From: Tropicimonas sp033101155
Lineage (GTDB): Bacteria; Pseudomonadota; Alphaproteobacteria; Rhodobacterales; Rhodobacteraceae
Assembly (NCBI RefSeq): GCF_033101155.1
Contig: NZ_JAWMPX010000004.1
Span: forward strand, 1-64,000
Length of the DNA: 64,000 nucleotides
Direction: 5' to 3'
Both the position numbers and the translations under genes were made by a program. Shown in pieces: positions 47,554 to 56,579 of the stretch. Numbering within the stretch: position 1 is the first letter of the stretch; each line of letters begins with the position of its first letter. Under the pieces are notes generated by a model. That model saw only the letters and a program-made list of their open reading frames with translations, did not search any database and had not been told where the DNA came from.

Positions 47554-48472
47554 GTTTCTTGCCTCCGAATTCGAGATAGGCCCAGGGAATCAGGATGATC
47601 GCCACGGCGAGCAGCATCATGGTCGAGGCAGCGAAGCCCTGGCCGAGATTTTGCGAGGAGAACATGCGGTCATAGACGTATTTGGCGGGGACTTCGGAGG
47701 CGATCCCCGGGCCCCCGGCGGTCATGGCGACCACGAGGTCGTAGACCTTGATGATACCTGCGGTGATGACGACGAGCGCGGTGATGAAGACCGGGCGCAT
47801 CATCGGGACAATGACCCGGAGATAGGTTTTCCAGACCGGGATTCCGTCGACCCGTGCGGCCTTCCAGACATCCTCGTCGATGCCACGCAGGCCCGCGAGC
47901 ATGATGACCATGACAAAGCCCGTGCCCTGCCAGAGGCCGGCGATCAGCAACCCGTAAATGACGATCTGGGCGTTGTAGAGCGGGTCGAACTCGAAGCCGG
48001 TGAAGCCCATGGAGCGGACAACGTGCTGGATGCCGAGATCGGGGTTCAGGATCCATTGCCAGACCAGGCCGGTGACGATGAAGCTGAGCGCGAAGGGGTA
48101 GAGGAAGATGGTCCGGAAGGCGGCCTCGAAACGGATCTTGCGGTCGAGCAGCGCGGCCAGCGTGAAGCCGATCACGAGGGTGAAGCAGAGCGAGAAGATG
48201 CCGTATAGCGCGAGATTCTCGATGGAAATCAGCCAGCGGCGGGTGTTCCAGAGCTTCTCGTACTGATCGAAACCGACCCAGTTGAGCTTGGGCAGCAGCT
48301 TGGAGCCGGTGAAGGAGTGGACGATGGTCCAGCCTGTACAACCGATGAAGACCACAAGTGCCGTCAGCACCATCGGGAGCGAGGCGATCTTGGAGGTCAG
48401 GTTGCGAAAGAGCGGATTGGGCGGACGGCTCCCGTCCGCCCGGGAGGCGGGGGTGGTGTCTGGTGGGCTCAT
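47543..48472 (-). CDS. MalF-type sugar ABC transporter permease
   Basis: The 309-residue permease has six hydrophobic segments and the EAA loop DEDVWKAARVDGIPVWKTYL. I begin it at ATG 48472, which follows a strong GGAGG site, rather than at the ATG 39 bp upstream. It pairs with the MalG-type protein to form the channel. Confidence 0.92.
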   Translation of the reverse strand: MSPPDTTPASRADGSRPPNPLFRNLTSKIASLPMVLTALVVFIGCTGWTIVHSFTGSKLLPKLNWVGFDQYEKLWNTRRWLISIENLALYGIFSLCFTLVIGFTLAALLDRKIRFEAAFRTIFLYPFALSFIVTGLVWQWILNPDLGIQHVVRSMGFTGFEFDPLYNAQIVIYGLLIAGLWQGTGFVMVIMLAGLRGIDEDVWKAARVDGIPVWKTYLRVIVPMMRPVFITALVVITAGIIKVYDLVVAMTAGGPGIASEVPAKYVYDRMFSSQNLGQGFAASTMMLLAVAIILIPWAYLEFGGKKHDG

Positions 48473-48516
48473 GGAAACCTCCGGCCGGTCGTGACGGCCT
48501 GTCGGATGCAAGGGGT

Positions 48517-48539
48517 GGGCCCGGCGCGCGGCCGGGCCC
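48517..48539 (-). promoter_or_regulatory. Intergenic GC stem-loop after the binding-protein gene
   Basis: GGGCCCGGC at 48517-48525 pairs with GCCGGGCCC at 48531-48539 around GCGCG. It lies between the binding-protein stop and the first permease start, without a T-run, so it likely stabilises the binding-protein part of the message and reduces downstream expression. The same arrangement is found at 11938-11962. Confidence 0.6.
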
Positions 48540-48556
48540 GGGGATCGCTCAGGCGA

Positions 48557-49789
48557 TCATTCGGCGCGGGAAATGATTTCCGCGTAGGCTTTCTGAGCAT
48601 CTTCCGGAGCATAGGAATGATCCGACCAGAACTCGGTCAGCAGGTCTTCCAGCTCGTCGAGGATGTCGCGGCTCAACGCCATGTCGCCGGAAGGGATGGT
48701 GCCGCCATCGACGAGGATCTGCAGACCCTTCTTCATGCAGTCATTCGCGGCCGAGAGGTCCACGTCGCCACGCACAGGCAGCGAGCCCTTCTTGAGGTTG
48801 AAGGCAACCTGGGCTTCCTTGGACATCAGGATCGAGGCCAGTTCCTTTTGGGCAGCGGTGATCTCCGGGTCTTCGTTGACCGGGAAATAGAAGGCATCGC
48901 CACCAGTGTCGATCACCGCGTTGACACCAAGGCCCGGCAGGCAGGTGTAATCTTCACCGGCAACTTGCTCGGCCACGGCGAACTCGCCCTGGGCCCAGTC
49001 GCCCATGATCTGCGCGCCGGCCTGACCGGTGATCACCAGGTTGGTGGCCTGGTTCCAGTCCTGCACCTTGCTGTCCTTGGAAAGCTCGCGGGCCAGCGCG
49101 GCGGCTTCGAAGACCTTGGTGTATTCCGGCCCCATCACGGTCTCTTCGTTCTTGTTCACGAAGACATCGGTCCAGGCATCAACACCGGCAATGGCGACCG
49201 ACATCACGCCGAAGGCACCGTTGGACTGCCAGGCCTGGCCACCGACGGCGAGCGGTATTTTCCCGGCTTCCTGAAGCGCAGGGGCGGCAGCGACGAACTC
49301 ATCCCAGTTCTGGGGCACATCAACGCCGGCATCGGCAAAGGCCTTGTGGCTCAGCCACATCCACTGCCAGGAGTGAATGTTGATCGGCGCGCAGTAGATC
49401 TTGCCGTCGAGCGTGCAGGCGTCGAGCAGCGAGGGCGGGTTAACCACATCCTTCCAGCCTTCGGCCTCGGCGATCTCGGTGAGATCCATCATCAGGCCTG
49501 CCTCGATCAGCTCCTCGGCCTGCCGGCCGTGGTTGAGCTGGGTTGCCCCCATCGGGTCGCCCCCGAGGATGCGGCTGACGATAATCGGGCGGGCTGTGCC
49601 GCCAGAGCCGGCGATGGCGCCGTCGATCCAGGTGTGGTCCGTGCCCTCGCTGAAGGCCTTGGCGAACTCGGCCACGGCGGCCGCCTCTCCTCCCGAAGTC
49701 CACCAATGCGTCACTTCAAGATCGGTCGCAAAGGCGGCGGAGGCGCTTGTCAGCGCGGTTGCAGCCAGCAGTCCGGTGATGGTTCTCAC
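48557..49789 (-). CDS. Sugar ABC transporter periplasmic binding protein
   Basis: The 410-residue protein has a signal peptide ending at ASAAFA before TDLEVTHWWTSGGEA, the family entry of CUT1 sugar binders. Further motifs are GGDPMGATQLNHGRQAEELI and PINIHSWQWMWLSHKAF. I use the GTG start at 49789, preceded by GGGAGG; the much longer frame upstream is antisense to the LacI gene. It is the first gene of the operon and directly faces the two operator-like repeats. Confidence 0.9.
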   Translation of the reverse strand: MRTITGLLAATALTSASAAFATDLEVTHWWTSGGEAAAVAEFAKAFSEGTDHTWIDGAIAGSGGTARPIIVSRILGGDPMGATQLNHGRQAEELIEAGLMMDLTEIAEAEGWKDVVNPPSLLDACTLDGKIYCAPINIHSWQWMWLSHKAFADAGVDVPQNWDEFVAAAPALQEAGKIPLAVGGQAWQSNGAFGVMSVAIAGVDAWTDVFVNKNEETVMGPEYTKVFEAAALARELSKDSKVQDWNQATNLVITGQAGAQIMGDWAQGEFAVAEQVAGEDYTCLPGLGVNAVIDTGGDAFYFPVNEDPEITAAQKELASILMSKEAQVAFNLKKGSLPVRGDVDLSAANDCMKKGLQILVDGGTIPSGDMALSRDILDELEDLLTEFWSDHSYAPEDAQKAYAEIISRAE

Positions 49790-49806
49790 GTTTCTTCCTC
49801 CCAGAA

Positions 49807-49841
49807 CTAAAACGTTGTAGGGAGAGCCTAAAACGATGTAG
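49807..49841. promoter_or_regulatory. Two tandem LacI-type operator-like sites
   Basis: CTAAAACGTTGTAG (49807-49820) and CTAAAACGATGTAG (49828-49841) are near-identical, near-palindromic 14-mers with a central CG, as LacI-family sites have. They are placed 21 bp apart, two turns of the helix, on the same face. They lie just upstream of the binding-protein start and 126 bp from the divergent LacI gene. The LacI-family protein at 49967 is the obvious binder. Confidence 0.7.
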
Positions 49842-49966
49842 ATTCTTAAATCAAGGGAGTCGTTCCGCCTTTTTCGCTGTTTTTCGAAACCGCCCGGCGG
49901 CGCGAAATCGGTTGCTGTTAGCGTCTGGAGCATGGCAACTGCGACTGAGAAACGGGAGCGGTACCG

Positions 49967-50971
49967 GTGACATCGAAGCGACCGACGCTGAAGACGATTT
50001 CGGAGCTGAGTGGGTTCGCGGTGCCGACGGTGTCGCGGGCACTCAAGGATGCGCCCGATATCGGCGAGGCCACGAAGCAGACGGTGCGCCGAATCGCGAC
50101 CGAGGTCGGCTATGTCCCGAATCGGGCCGGTGTCCGTCTGCGGACCGGCAAGACAAATGTCATCTCCATCGTTTTGAGTTCGGAGCTGGACGCGCTGGAC
50201 GACCATTCCGGGCGGATCATCAACTCGGTTGCCCAGGTGCTGCGGGGCACGCCTTATCACATGACGGTCACCCCCTATCTGGAGGGCGAGGACCGGCTGG
50301 CCCCGATCCGCTACATCGTCGAGACGCGCTCCGCCGACGCGGTGATCTTCGCCCAGGTCGAGCATGAGGATCGCCGTGTCGATTACCTGCTCGACCGGCA
50401 TTTCCCCTTCGCGACGCTGGGGCGCTCCGGTCGCTGCGAGGAACATCCCTATTTCGATTTCGACAATGTCGAATTCGGCAGACAGGCCGTGCGCCGCCTT
50501 CTCGGGCGCGGGCGGCGAAATCTGCTGCTGGTCGCTCCGCCCTTCTCGCAGAGCTACAGCCGCCACATGATCGCGGGCGCCCGCGAGGCGGTCACAGGCA
50601 CCGAGGCCCGGCTGGCGGTGACCGACGAAATCACGAGCCATGACCAGCGCGAGATCATCAGTGCGGCGCTCGTGCGGCATCTGCAGGCCGATGCGACGAT
50701 TGACGGCATCATTGTTCCCGCGACAACCGCGGCGATTGCATCGACCATGGCGATCGAGCGGCTGGGGCGCCGGCTCGGCGAGACGATCGATATCTATTCC
50801 AAGGAGCCGTCGCCCTTCCTGCGTATGTTCCGGGCGCCGATCATGGCCGTCCACGAGGAGCCGCTGATCGCCGGTCGCTTCCTCGCCGAAGCAGCAATCC
50901 GCGCCATCGAACAGCCCGAACTACCTCCGATGCAAGCGGTTGAATGCGCGCGCGAACCTTTCGCTCCGTAA
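49967..50971 (+). CDS. LacI-family transcriptional regulator of the sugar operon
   Basis: The 334-residue protein has an N-terminal LacI helix-turn-helix (TLKTISELSGFAVPTVSRAL, ATEVGYVPNRAGVRLRTGKT) and a periplasmic-binding-protein-like ligand domain ending near AIEQPELPPMQ. The start is a GTG at 49967 behind CGGGAG. It is divergent from the importer/glycosidase operon and probably represses it until the sugar appears. Confidence 0.9.
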   Translation: MTSKRPTLKTISELSGFAVPTVSRALKDAPDIGEATKQTVRRIATEVGYVPNRAGVRLRTGKTNVISIVLSSELDALDDHSGRIINSVAQVLRGTPYHMTVTPYLEGEDRLAPIRYIVETRSADAVIFAQVEHEDRRVDYLLDRHFPFATLGRSGRCEEHPYFDFDNVEFGRQAVRRLLGRGRRNLLLVAPPFSQSYSRHMIAGAREAVTGTEARLAVTDEITSHDQREIISAALVRHLQADATIDGIIVPATTAAIASTMAIERLGRRLGETIDIYSKEPSPFLRMFRAPIMAVHEEPLIAGRFLAEAAIRAIEQPELPPMQAVECAREPFAP

Positions 50972-51115
50972 GGCGGTCCGGTCCACTCAAGTTGGGCGCA
51001 TTCGCCAGAAATCCGCCCAAATCTTTACCTGTTCCCGGTCACAAACCAGCCCTTTTTCCCGGTTAATCCTGTCTTCAGAATTCAAGCCGATGATAGGACC
51101 GAAGGTGAGTTCGTG

Positions 51116-51631
51116 ATGGATGAAACCGCAAAGATCGAACGAAAGTCGAATGGGCGCGTTGCCGCTTTCGCCTGTTTCGGGCTTGCATTGGCCTGCGTCG
51201 TAGCACGCGCCTCGCTCGGCGCCCGCAAGCCGGATATTGCCTTGCTACCGTTGACGGCGGCCGGCATTCTTGCCTGTCTCGGGCTTTTCCTGCTGCTACG
51301 CGGAGTATTCGCCGGGCGAACGCGTTCGAAATCGGACGAGCCCGAAGCGACAGTCCAGATCGCTCCATATTCTCCGGAAATGTCGGATGGCTCTGACGGA
51401 GCCGAGGCGGTGCAGGCCGTCCTTGCTCCCCTTTCGAAAATCGGCGAACCGGCGGAGTGCGAGGCCAGTCGCACGGCACCGCGTGCGCCGCGTGGACGGG
51501 CCGTGTCACGCAAACGGGTTGCTGCTCAACGGCTTGGGTCGGAATGGAGCAACGACCTGCAATTGTCGCCGCGCGCCCAGGCACGATTGGAAGCAGATCC
51601 CTTCGTGCAACGCCTTGCGAGGCTTGCATAG
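51116..51631 (+). CDS. Hypothetical membrane protein
   Basis: The 171-residue protein has two predicted membrane helices (about residues 16-32 and 43-62: RVAAFACFGLALACVVARAS, LPLTAAGILACLGLFLLL). A polar, basic C-terminal tail ends with LSPRAQARLEADPFVQRLAR. Start is ATG 51116 (a GTG three bases earlier is also possible) behind GAAGGTGAG. I recognise no family. Confidence 0.55.
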   Translation: MDETAKIERKSNGRVAAFACFGLALACVVARASLGARKPDIALLPLTAAGILACLGLFLLLRGVFAGRTRSKSDEPEATVQIAPYSPEMSDGSDGAEAVQAVLAPLSKIGEPAECEASRTAPRAPRGRAVSRKRVAAQRLGSEWSNDLQLSPRAQARLEADPFVQRLARLA

Positions 51632-51721
51632 CGGCTCGCCCACTCTCTGACCCGTCTTCAAACAGCACAAAGCGCCTGTCGAAGCGATCTTCAGCTGTTG
51701 GTTTGCCGATGTCTGAAAGGA

Positions 51722-51795
51722 TGGAGCGGGTGAAGGGAATCGAACCCTCGTCTTAAGCTTGGGAAGCTCCTGCTCTACCATTGAGCTACACCCGC
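51722..51795 (-). tRNA. tRNA-Gly (anticodon CCC)
   Basis: The minus-strand sequence folds as a cloverleaf. The acceptor stem GCGGGTG (51795-51789) pairs with 51732-51726, the D arm is GCTC-AATGGTA-GAGC, the anticodon loop is TTCCCAA, and the T arm contains GGTTCGATTCC with an encoded CCA end (51724-51722). The loop gives anticodon CCC. The outermost anticodon-stem pair is a G-A mismatch, slightly unusual. Confidence 0.92.
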
Positions 51796-51846
51796 AAGAG
51801 GGCTTCGGGATACGAGGCCCGGGCGCTGACGTCAAGGGGCGTCGGC

Positions 51847-53982
51847 TCAGCCGCGACGCCGCCGCCGGCGTGGCCGGTCCCCGCCGCCGTCTCCACCGCT
51901 GCCGGTATTGAAGGTGACCTCCGGAAGCGTGACCAGTTTCATGAGATTCGGGAACGGGTCGGAGGCATGGGGCAGAGCGCTGGCGGCAACGAAATGTTCC
52001 TGAAAACGCGGCTCGATGGCCGTTTCGACCTTGGTGATCTCGCCGACCTCACGCTCGATTTCTGCCCGGGCGGTGCGATTGAGAAGCGCGATCCGCGCGC
52101 CGGTTCCGGCGGCATTCCCTGCCGAACTGACGGCCTCGAGCGGCACATCCGGGATCATGCCGAGCACCATCGCGTGTTTGGGGCTGATATGAGCGCCGAA
52201 CGCCCCTGCCAGGACGACACGGTCGACCGTCTCGGTTCCCATCTCGTCCATCAGCAGCCGCGCTCCAGCATAGAGCGCCGACTTTGCGAGCTGGATCTCG
52301 CGGATATCGGCCTGAGTCACGGTGATGCGCGGCCCGCCCTCGGGGGAACCGTCATGGAGCAGATAGGCATGGGTACGCCCGTTGGGCTCGCAGCGCTCCG
52401 TTCCGGTCTGGGCAGACGAGCCGATCAGGCCGGCGCGGTCGAGCAGTCCTGCCATGCGCATCTCGGCCACGGCCTCGATGATGCCGGAGCCGCAGATCCC
52501 GGTGACCCCGGTCACCGCCGTGGCTGCTTCGAACCCCGGATCGTCGGACCACAGCTCGGAACCGATGACGCGGAAGCGCGGCGCCTTGGTCACCGGGTCG
52601 ATCTCCACACGTTCGATGGCCCCGGGCGCGGCGCGTTGACCGGAGCTGATCTGCGCGCCCTCGAAGGCCGGGCCGGTGGGCGAGGAACAGGCCAGCACGC
52701 GCTCGCGATTGCCCAGCAAGATCTCGGCATTTGTGCCGACATCGATCACCAGCGTCAGGTCTTCCTGCTCCCCGGGCGCCTCGGAGAGCGCCACGGCGGC
52801 GGCGTCCGCACCGACATGGCCGGCGATGCAGGGCAGGATATAGCTGCGCGCCTGCGGGTGAATTGAGACGAAGCCAAGCTCGGCGGCGGGGAGATTCACC
52901 GCGTCGGACGTGGCCAGCGCGAAGGGCGCCTGACCCAGCTCGACCGGGTCGATCCCGAGCAGCAGGTGATGCATCACCGGGTTGCAGACCAGCACCGTCT
53001 CGACGATACCCTCCGGTTCGATCCCCGCCTCGGTCGCGATCTCGGCGGCAAGAGTGTCCAGCGCCTCTCGCACGGTGCGCGTCATCTCGACCGCCCCGCC
53101 CGGGTTCATCATCGCGTAGGAGACGCGGCTCATCACGTCCTCGCCGAAGCGGATCTGCGGATTCATCAGGCCGGAAGAAGCGAGCACCTCGCCGGTGGCA
53201 AGATTGCACAGATGTGCGGCCATGGTCGTCGAGCCGAGATCAATGGCGAGCCCGTAGAGCGGGCCCTCGAAATAGCCGGGCCAGATGTCGAGCAGGCGCG
53301 CGGGACCACCGACCTGGTTGTGGATGGCGCAGGTCACTTGCCAGTCGCCCTTGCGCAGAACGGGTTGCAGCTTGCCCAGCAGCGCCAGCGGGACCTCGGC
53401 CAGTTCGACCTCCCATGCTTCGCGCAAGGCATCGCGCAGGCGCTGGAGATCGCCCGAAGGCTCGTGCATGTCCGGCTCGCCCACCTCGACGAGCAACAGA
53501 CGGGTGGCAGGGTCCATCTCGATGACGCGGTCGGTCGCGGCCTTGCGGACGACCTGCCGGTGAACCTGGCTCTCGGGGGGCACGTCAAGCACCACGTCCC
53601 TCTGGATCGTCGCCTGGCACCCGAGCCGCCGACCCGATTTCAATCCGCGCTTCTCGTCATAGCGCGCTTCGACCTTGTTCCACTCCGACAGCGCATCTTC
53701 CGCCACGGTCACCCCGTGCTTGGGGAAGTCGCCGAAGGCCGGCTGGACCTGGCATTTGGAGCAGATCCCGCGCCCGCCGCAGACGGAGTCGAGGTCGACG
53801 CCGAGTTGACGCGCCGCCTGCAGCACCGGCGTGCCGACGGGAAAGCGGCCACGCTTTCCGGAGGGGGTAAAGATGACGAGGGGGTCCTGTTGGCTCACGG
53901 GTCGGATCCTGTTGCTTGGGCCCGACATCTCCGCCGGGTTGGTCTTCCGGCCATTCTTGGCCATGGTCGGGCGCGGGGTCAT
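51847..53982 (-). CDS. RACo-like corrinoid-protein reductive activator (ASKHA domain, 2Fe-2S)
   Basis: The 711-residue protein has an N-terminal 2Fe-2S ferredoxin domain (SVCGGRGICSKCQV and RLGCQA give the four Cys), a linker, and a large ASKHA ATPase-like domain (GLAIDLGSTTMAAHL, TLVIDVGTNAEILLGNRER, ICGSGIIEAVAEMRMAGLLD, RVVLAGAFGAHI). Relatives such as RACo use ATP and an electron to re-reduce inactive Co(II) corrinoid proteins that serve methyltransferases. It ends in an Arg-rich tail (GGGDRPRRRRRRG). No methyltransferase or corrinoid protein is in the window, so its client is elsewhere. Start codons at 53982, 53964 and 53928 are all possible. Confidence 0.85.
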   Translation of the reverse strand: MTPRPTMAKNGRKTNPAEMSGPSNRIRPVSQQDPLVIFTPSGKRGRFPVGTPVLQAARQLGVDLDSVCGGRGICSKCQVQPAFGDFPKHGVTVAEDALSEWNKVEARYDEKRGLKSGRRLGCQATIQRDVVLDVPPESQVHRQVVRKAATDRVIEMDPATRLLLVEVGEPDMHEPSGDLQRLRDALREAWEVELAEVPLALLGKLQPVLRKGDWQVTCAIHNQVGGPARLLDIWPGYFEGPLYGLAIDLGSTTMAAHLCNLATGEVLASSGLMNPQIRFGEDVMSRVSYAMMNPGGAVEMTRTVREALDTLAAEIATEAGIEPEGIVETVLVCNPVMHHLLLGIDPVELGQAPFALATSDAVNLPAAELGFVSIHPQARSYILPCIAGHVGADAAAVALSEAPGEQEDLTLVIDVGTNAEILLGNRERVLACSSPTGPAFEGAQISSGQRAAPGAIERVEIDPVTKAPRFRVIGSELWSDDPGFEAATAVTGVTGICGSGIIEAVAEMRMAGLLDRAGLIGSSAQTGTERCEPNGRTHAYLLHDGSPEGGPRITVTQADIREIQLAKSALYAGARLLMDEMGTETVDRVVLAGAFGAHISPKHAMVLGMIPDVPLEAVSSAGNAAGTGARIALLNRTARAEIEREVGEITKVETAIEPRFQEHFVAASALPHASDPFPNLMKLVTLPEVTFNTGSGGDGGGDRPRRRRRRG

Positions 53983-54245
53983 CCCGTTTGCGACACCCGA
54001 TGCCGGGGGGCGACGCGATGGCAGGGCTTATCGGACATGTGGTGCGAGAGTTCAACGCCGGGCGGGTGGCCGAACGCCGCTCCAATGATCACGATTTCCG
54101 GATGTGGTGCCAGCATTTCGAAGCGTTTGTGGCACCGGGCTGGGCGCGGATTGGCATCGGATCAAGACGGAAGGTCCGGCCCGCTGTTCGGCAACCGTTG
54201 AAACCTCATCCTGCCACGGCGGAGAGCGGACCGGTCCACAAGACC

Positions 54246-55046
54246 TTATCCCCAGTCCGGGCCCAGATCCTCCCGCGCCCGTTCGATCCAGTGCTCCCGA
54301 AGCCAGGAGCAGGGCAGCGTGTGACGAATGACCGAGCCGTGATAGCCTTCCACGGCCTCGCTCATCTTCGGCCTGCCGTGGAAACAGACCACCCGCGCCG
54401 CTTCCGGCAGGCGCGGCTCCCGGACATAATTCATCGGCGGCAGATGCAGGCAGCCATGCTTGAAACTCACGACCTGGTCGGGCGGCAGATAGGCGAATTC
54501 TCCGCGCTCCTGCGCGATGATAGAGGTGTAGCGTTGCTCCGAGCCACGCGCCTTCTCCACCTCGCCCGTCGGATCGGCGGCCAGAGTGTCATAGAGCCAG
54601 CCATGCAGCGCCGGGTCATAGCGGAAGACCGATCCATGTCCCGTCTTCCGGCCGCGCCGCGCCTCGACCCAATCCGCGCGCATCGCCACCTTGCCCGGTT
54701 CGAAAAACAGCAGGTCGTCGAGATTTCCGGTGATGACCACGTCGAGGTCGAAGCCGAGGATCGGGCCTTCGAGATCCGGAATCAGTCCCGGGCGGAACAA
54801 GCTGACCTTGCGCATCGCCCCCTGCCGATTGGCGACCGACAGCGCGGCGTCCATCTTTTCCAGATAGGGTTCGCGGGGCAGATCCAGCAGCTCGATATCC
54901 GGATGCAACCCCTCCGCATCTTCGGTCATGCAGAAGAAGCGGACCTCGTCGGTCAGGTTCCGTCGGGCACCCGAATAGAGCCGGTTGACATATTCCGGCC
55001 CGAACAGGCTGCCCCATTTGATGCAAATGACATTGGCCATGGCCAT
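54246..55046 (-). CDS. Glycosyltransferase (GT8-like, DxD motif)
   Basis: The 266-residue cytoplasmic protein starts MAMANVICIKWGSLFGPEYV. It contains GFDLDVVITGNLDDLLFF (DxD metal/nucleotide-sugar motif) and a C-terminal CFHGRPKMSEAVEG, typical of a Rhodobacterales family distantly like GT8. Acceptor and sugar are unknown. It is a single gene divergent from the LuxR-type regulator. Confidence 0.7.
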   Translation of the reverse strand: MAMANVICIKWGSLFGPEYVNRLYSGARRNLTDEVRFFCMTEDAEGLHPDIELLDLPREPYLEKMDAALSVANRQGAMRKVSLFRPGLIPDLEGPILGFDLDVVITGNLDDLLFFEPGKVAMRADWVEARRGRKTGHGSVFRYDPALHGWLYDTLAADPTGEVEKARGSEQRYTSIIAQERGEFAYLPPDQVVSFKHGCLHLPPMNYVREPRLPEAARVVCFHGRPKMSEAVEGYHGSVIRHTLPCSWLREHWIERAREDLGPDWG

Positions 55047-55236
55047 GCGCCTCTCCTTTGCCCCGCTCTAGCGTGAAGCCCGCCGGCTCGCCAGAGCAGA
55101 AAACCGCAGGCGGCGCCGAATTCGATTGCACTATGGTTGCAAATTGCTTCTGGACCCCCATATCGCTGAATGAAAGCAATTTACTATCAAATTGATGCGA
55201 CCCGACTTTCGGGCCGCCACGTCCGGGAACCCCGCC

Positions 55237-55671
55237 ATGACCAACCAGATCGCTCCTTCACCCTGCTCGCCCACTCCTCAGTTCCCGGGGGCCGGGGGCG
55301 ACCGGGCCCGGTTGGGCGCGGAATTGCAGCAGCTCAGCGACACGCTCGCGCATTTGCGCGGGGAGGTTCAGCGTGGCGACAACGGAACGCCGCTATCCGG
55401 AAAGCTCATGCAGATCGCGGATCGCCTCGAACAGATCGCGTCCCAGCTGTGCGACTCCCTCCCGCTCAAAGCTGAAGCGCCGCTCCTGAGCCCGCGAGAA
55501 CATGAAGTTCTGCGCTGGATTGCCCTTGGCAAAAGCAATGCTGTGATCGGCGAGATCCTCGGCATCTCCCGCCATACGGTCGACACACATAACCGTCGGA
55601 TTTTCCGAAAGCTCAACACGGCAGACCGGACCACGGCCGCGATCCGGGCGGTGGAATTCGGGCTGGTTTGA
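55237..55671 (+). CDS. LuxR-type helix-turn-helix regulator
   Basis: The 144-residue protein has only a coiled-coil-like N-terminal segment (LGAELQQLSDTLAHLRGEV) and a C-terminal LuxR DNA-binding domain (LSPREHEVLRWIALGKSNAV, IGEILGISRHTVDTHNRRIF). It has no autoinducer-binding or receiver domain, so its signal is unclear. I start it at ATG 55237, since the 15 codons upstream are not regulator-like. Confidence 0.8.
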   Translation: MTNQIAPSPCSPTPQFPGAGGDRARLGAELQQLSDTLAHLRGEVQRGDNGTPLSGKLMQIADRLEQIASQLCDSLPLKAEAPLLSPREHEVLRWIALGKSNAVIGEILGISRHTVDTHNRRIFRKLNTADRTTAAIRAVEFGLV

Positions 55672-55768
55672 CGTCCACGGAGATCTGGCTTGCTCCGCTG
55701 GGCACGGTTTCATGGATGGCGCAGGCCGCTTGCGCGCTTTCTCCAACCGTTGCTCGGAGCCTGAACGC

Positions 55769-56404
55769 CTAGCGTATCCCCTCGCGCGTTGTCGCCACGC
55801 GGTAATAGGCCCAGAGCAGGCGCGCCGCCACGCTGCGCCAGGGAGACCAGGCTTCTGCCATCTCACGCAACGCCGCCTCGCTCGGCCGCCCGTCCAATGC
55901 GAACAGAACCCGCGCGGATTCCTGCAAGGCAAGATCCCCCGGGGCGAAGACATCCGCCCGCCCGAGCGAGAACATCGCGTAGATCTCCGCCGTCCAGCGG
56001 CCGATCCCCGGAACATCCGTCAGCAAGGCGACAAGCTCCGCTTCCGGCGTTTCCCGCAGGGCGGCATAGTCGAGCCGCGCCGCCGCCAGCGCCTTCGCGT
56101 AGCGGATCTTTGGGCGACTCAGGCCGCAGCCACGCAGATCCTCCTCGCTGGCCCAGCCGATCTTGCGCGGACCGGTCAGCCGCGCCGCCTTCAGCCGCGC
56201 CCAGATCGCAGTCGCCGAAGCCACCGAGACCTGCTGGCTGACGATCGCCGACAGCAGCGCTTCGAAACCGTCCTTGCGCAGCCGCAGCGGCAGCGGTCCG
56301 GTCTGCGTCAGCGCAACCGCGAAACGCGGCTCCCGCGCCGCCAGCCAGGCCGCGCCTTCGGCCACGCACTCCTGCCCCTCGATGATCCGGCCAATTTCAC
56401 GCAT
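55769..56404 (-). CDS. DNA-3-methyladenine glycosylase II (AlkA-like)
   Basis: The 211-residue HhH-GPD glycosylase removes alkylated bases. It carries the helix-hairpin-helix DVPGIGRWTAEIYAMFSLGR and the catalytic Asp in FAPGDLALQES. SAIVSQQVSVASATAIWARL is the usual substrate-pocket helix. It lacks the extra N-terminal domain of E. coli AlkA, as in the short AlkA group. I use ATG 56404 (MREIGRIIEG); an ATG 15 bp upstream is possible. Confidence 0.88.
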   Translation of the reverse strand: MREIGRIIEGQECVAEGAAWLAAREPRFAVALTQTGPLPLRLRKDGFEALLSAIVSQQVSVASATAIWARLKAARLTGPRKIGWASEEDLRGCGLSRPKIRYAKALAAARLDYAALRETPEAELVALLTDVPGIGRWTAEIYAMFSLGRADVFAPGDLALQESARVLFALDGRPSEAALREMAEAWSPWRSVAARLLWAYYRVATTREGIR

Positions 56405-56579
56405 CGCGCATCCCGGCAAAGCCCTGCTTCAAGACGATCTTCTCCCTCGGCGCCAACACGGGACGGCGCCACCGATCAAACCTATCTGTCACCGCCCGAC
56501 ACGCAAAGCCCGGAACATGCGCAAACGTGCATCCCTGCGCCCTTGCCTCGCGCCGCAAAGCCGGGCAAAGCGGATCGCG

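Noticed and set aside
49790..50854. Long N-terminal extension of the sugar-binding protein frame
   Set aside because: The signal peptide directly follows the GTG at 49789 with a strong ribosome binding site, and the extension is antisense to the LacI gene.
53983..54245. Possible small plus-strand gene from ATG 54018 (MAGLIGHVVREFNAGRVAE)
   Set aside because: The frame has no stop before running deep into the opposite-strand glycosyltransferase, there is no convincing ribosome binding site, and I recognise no family.
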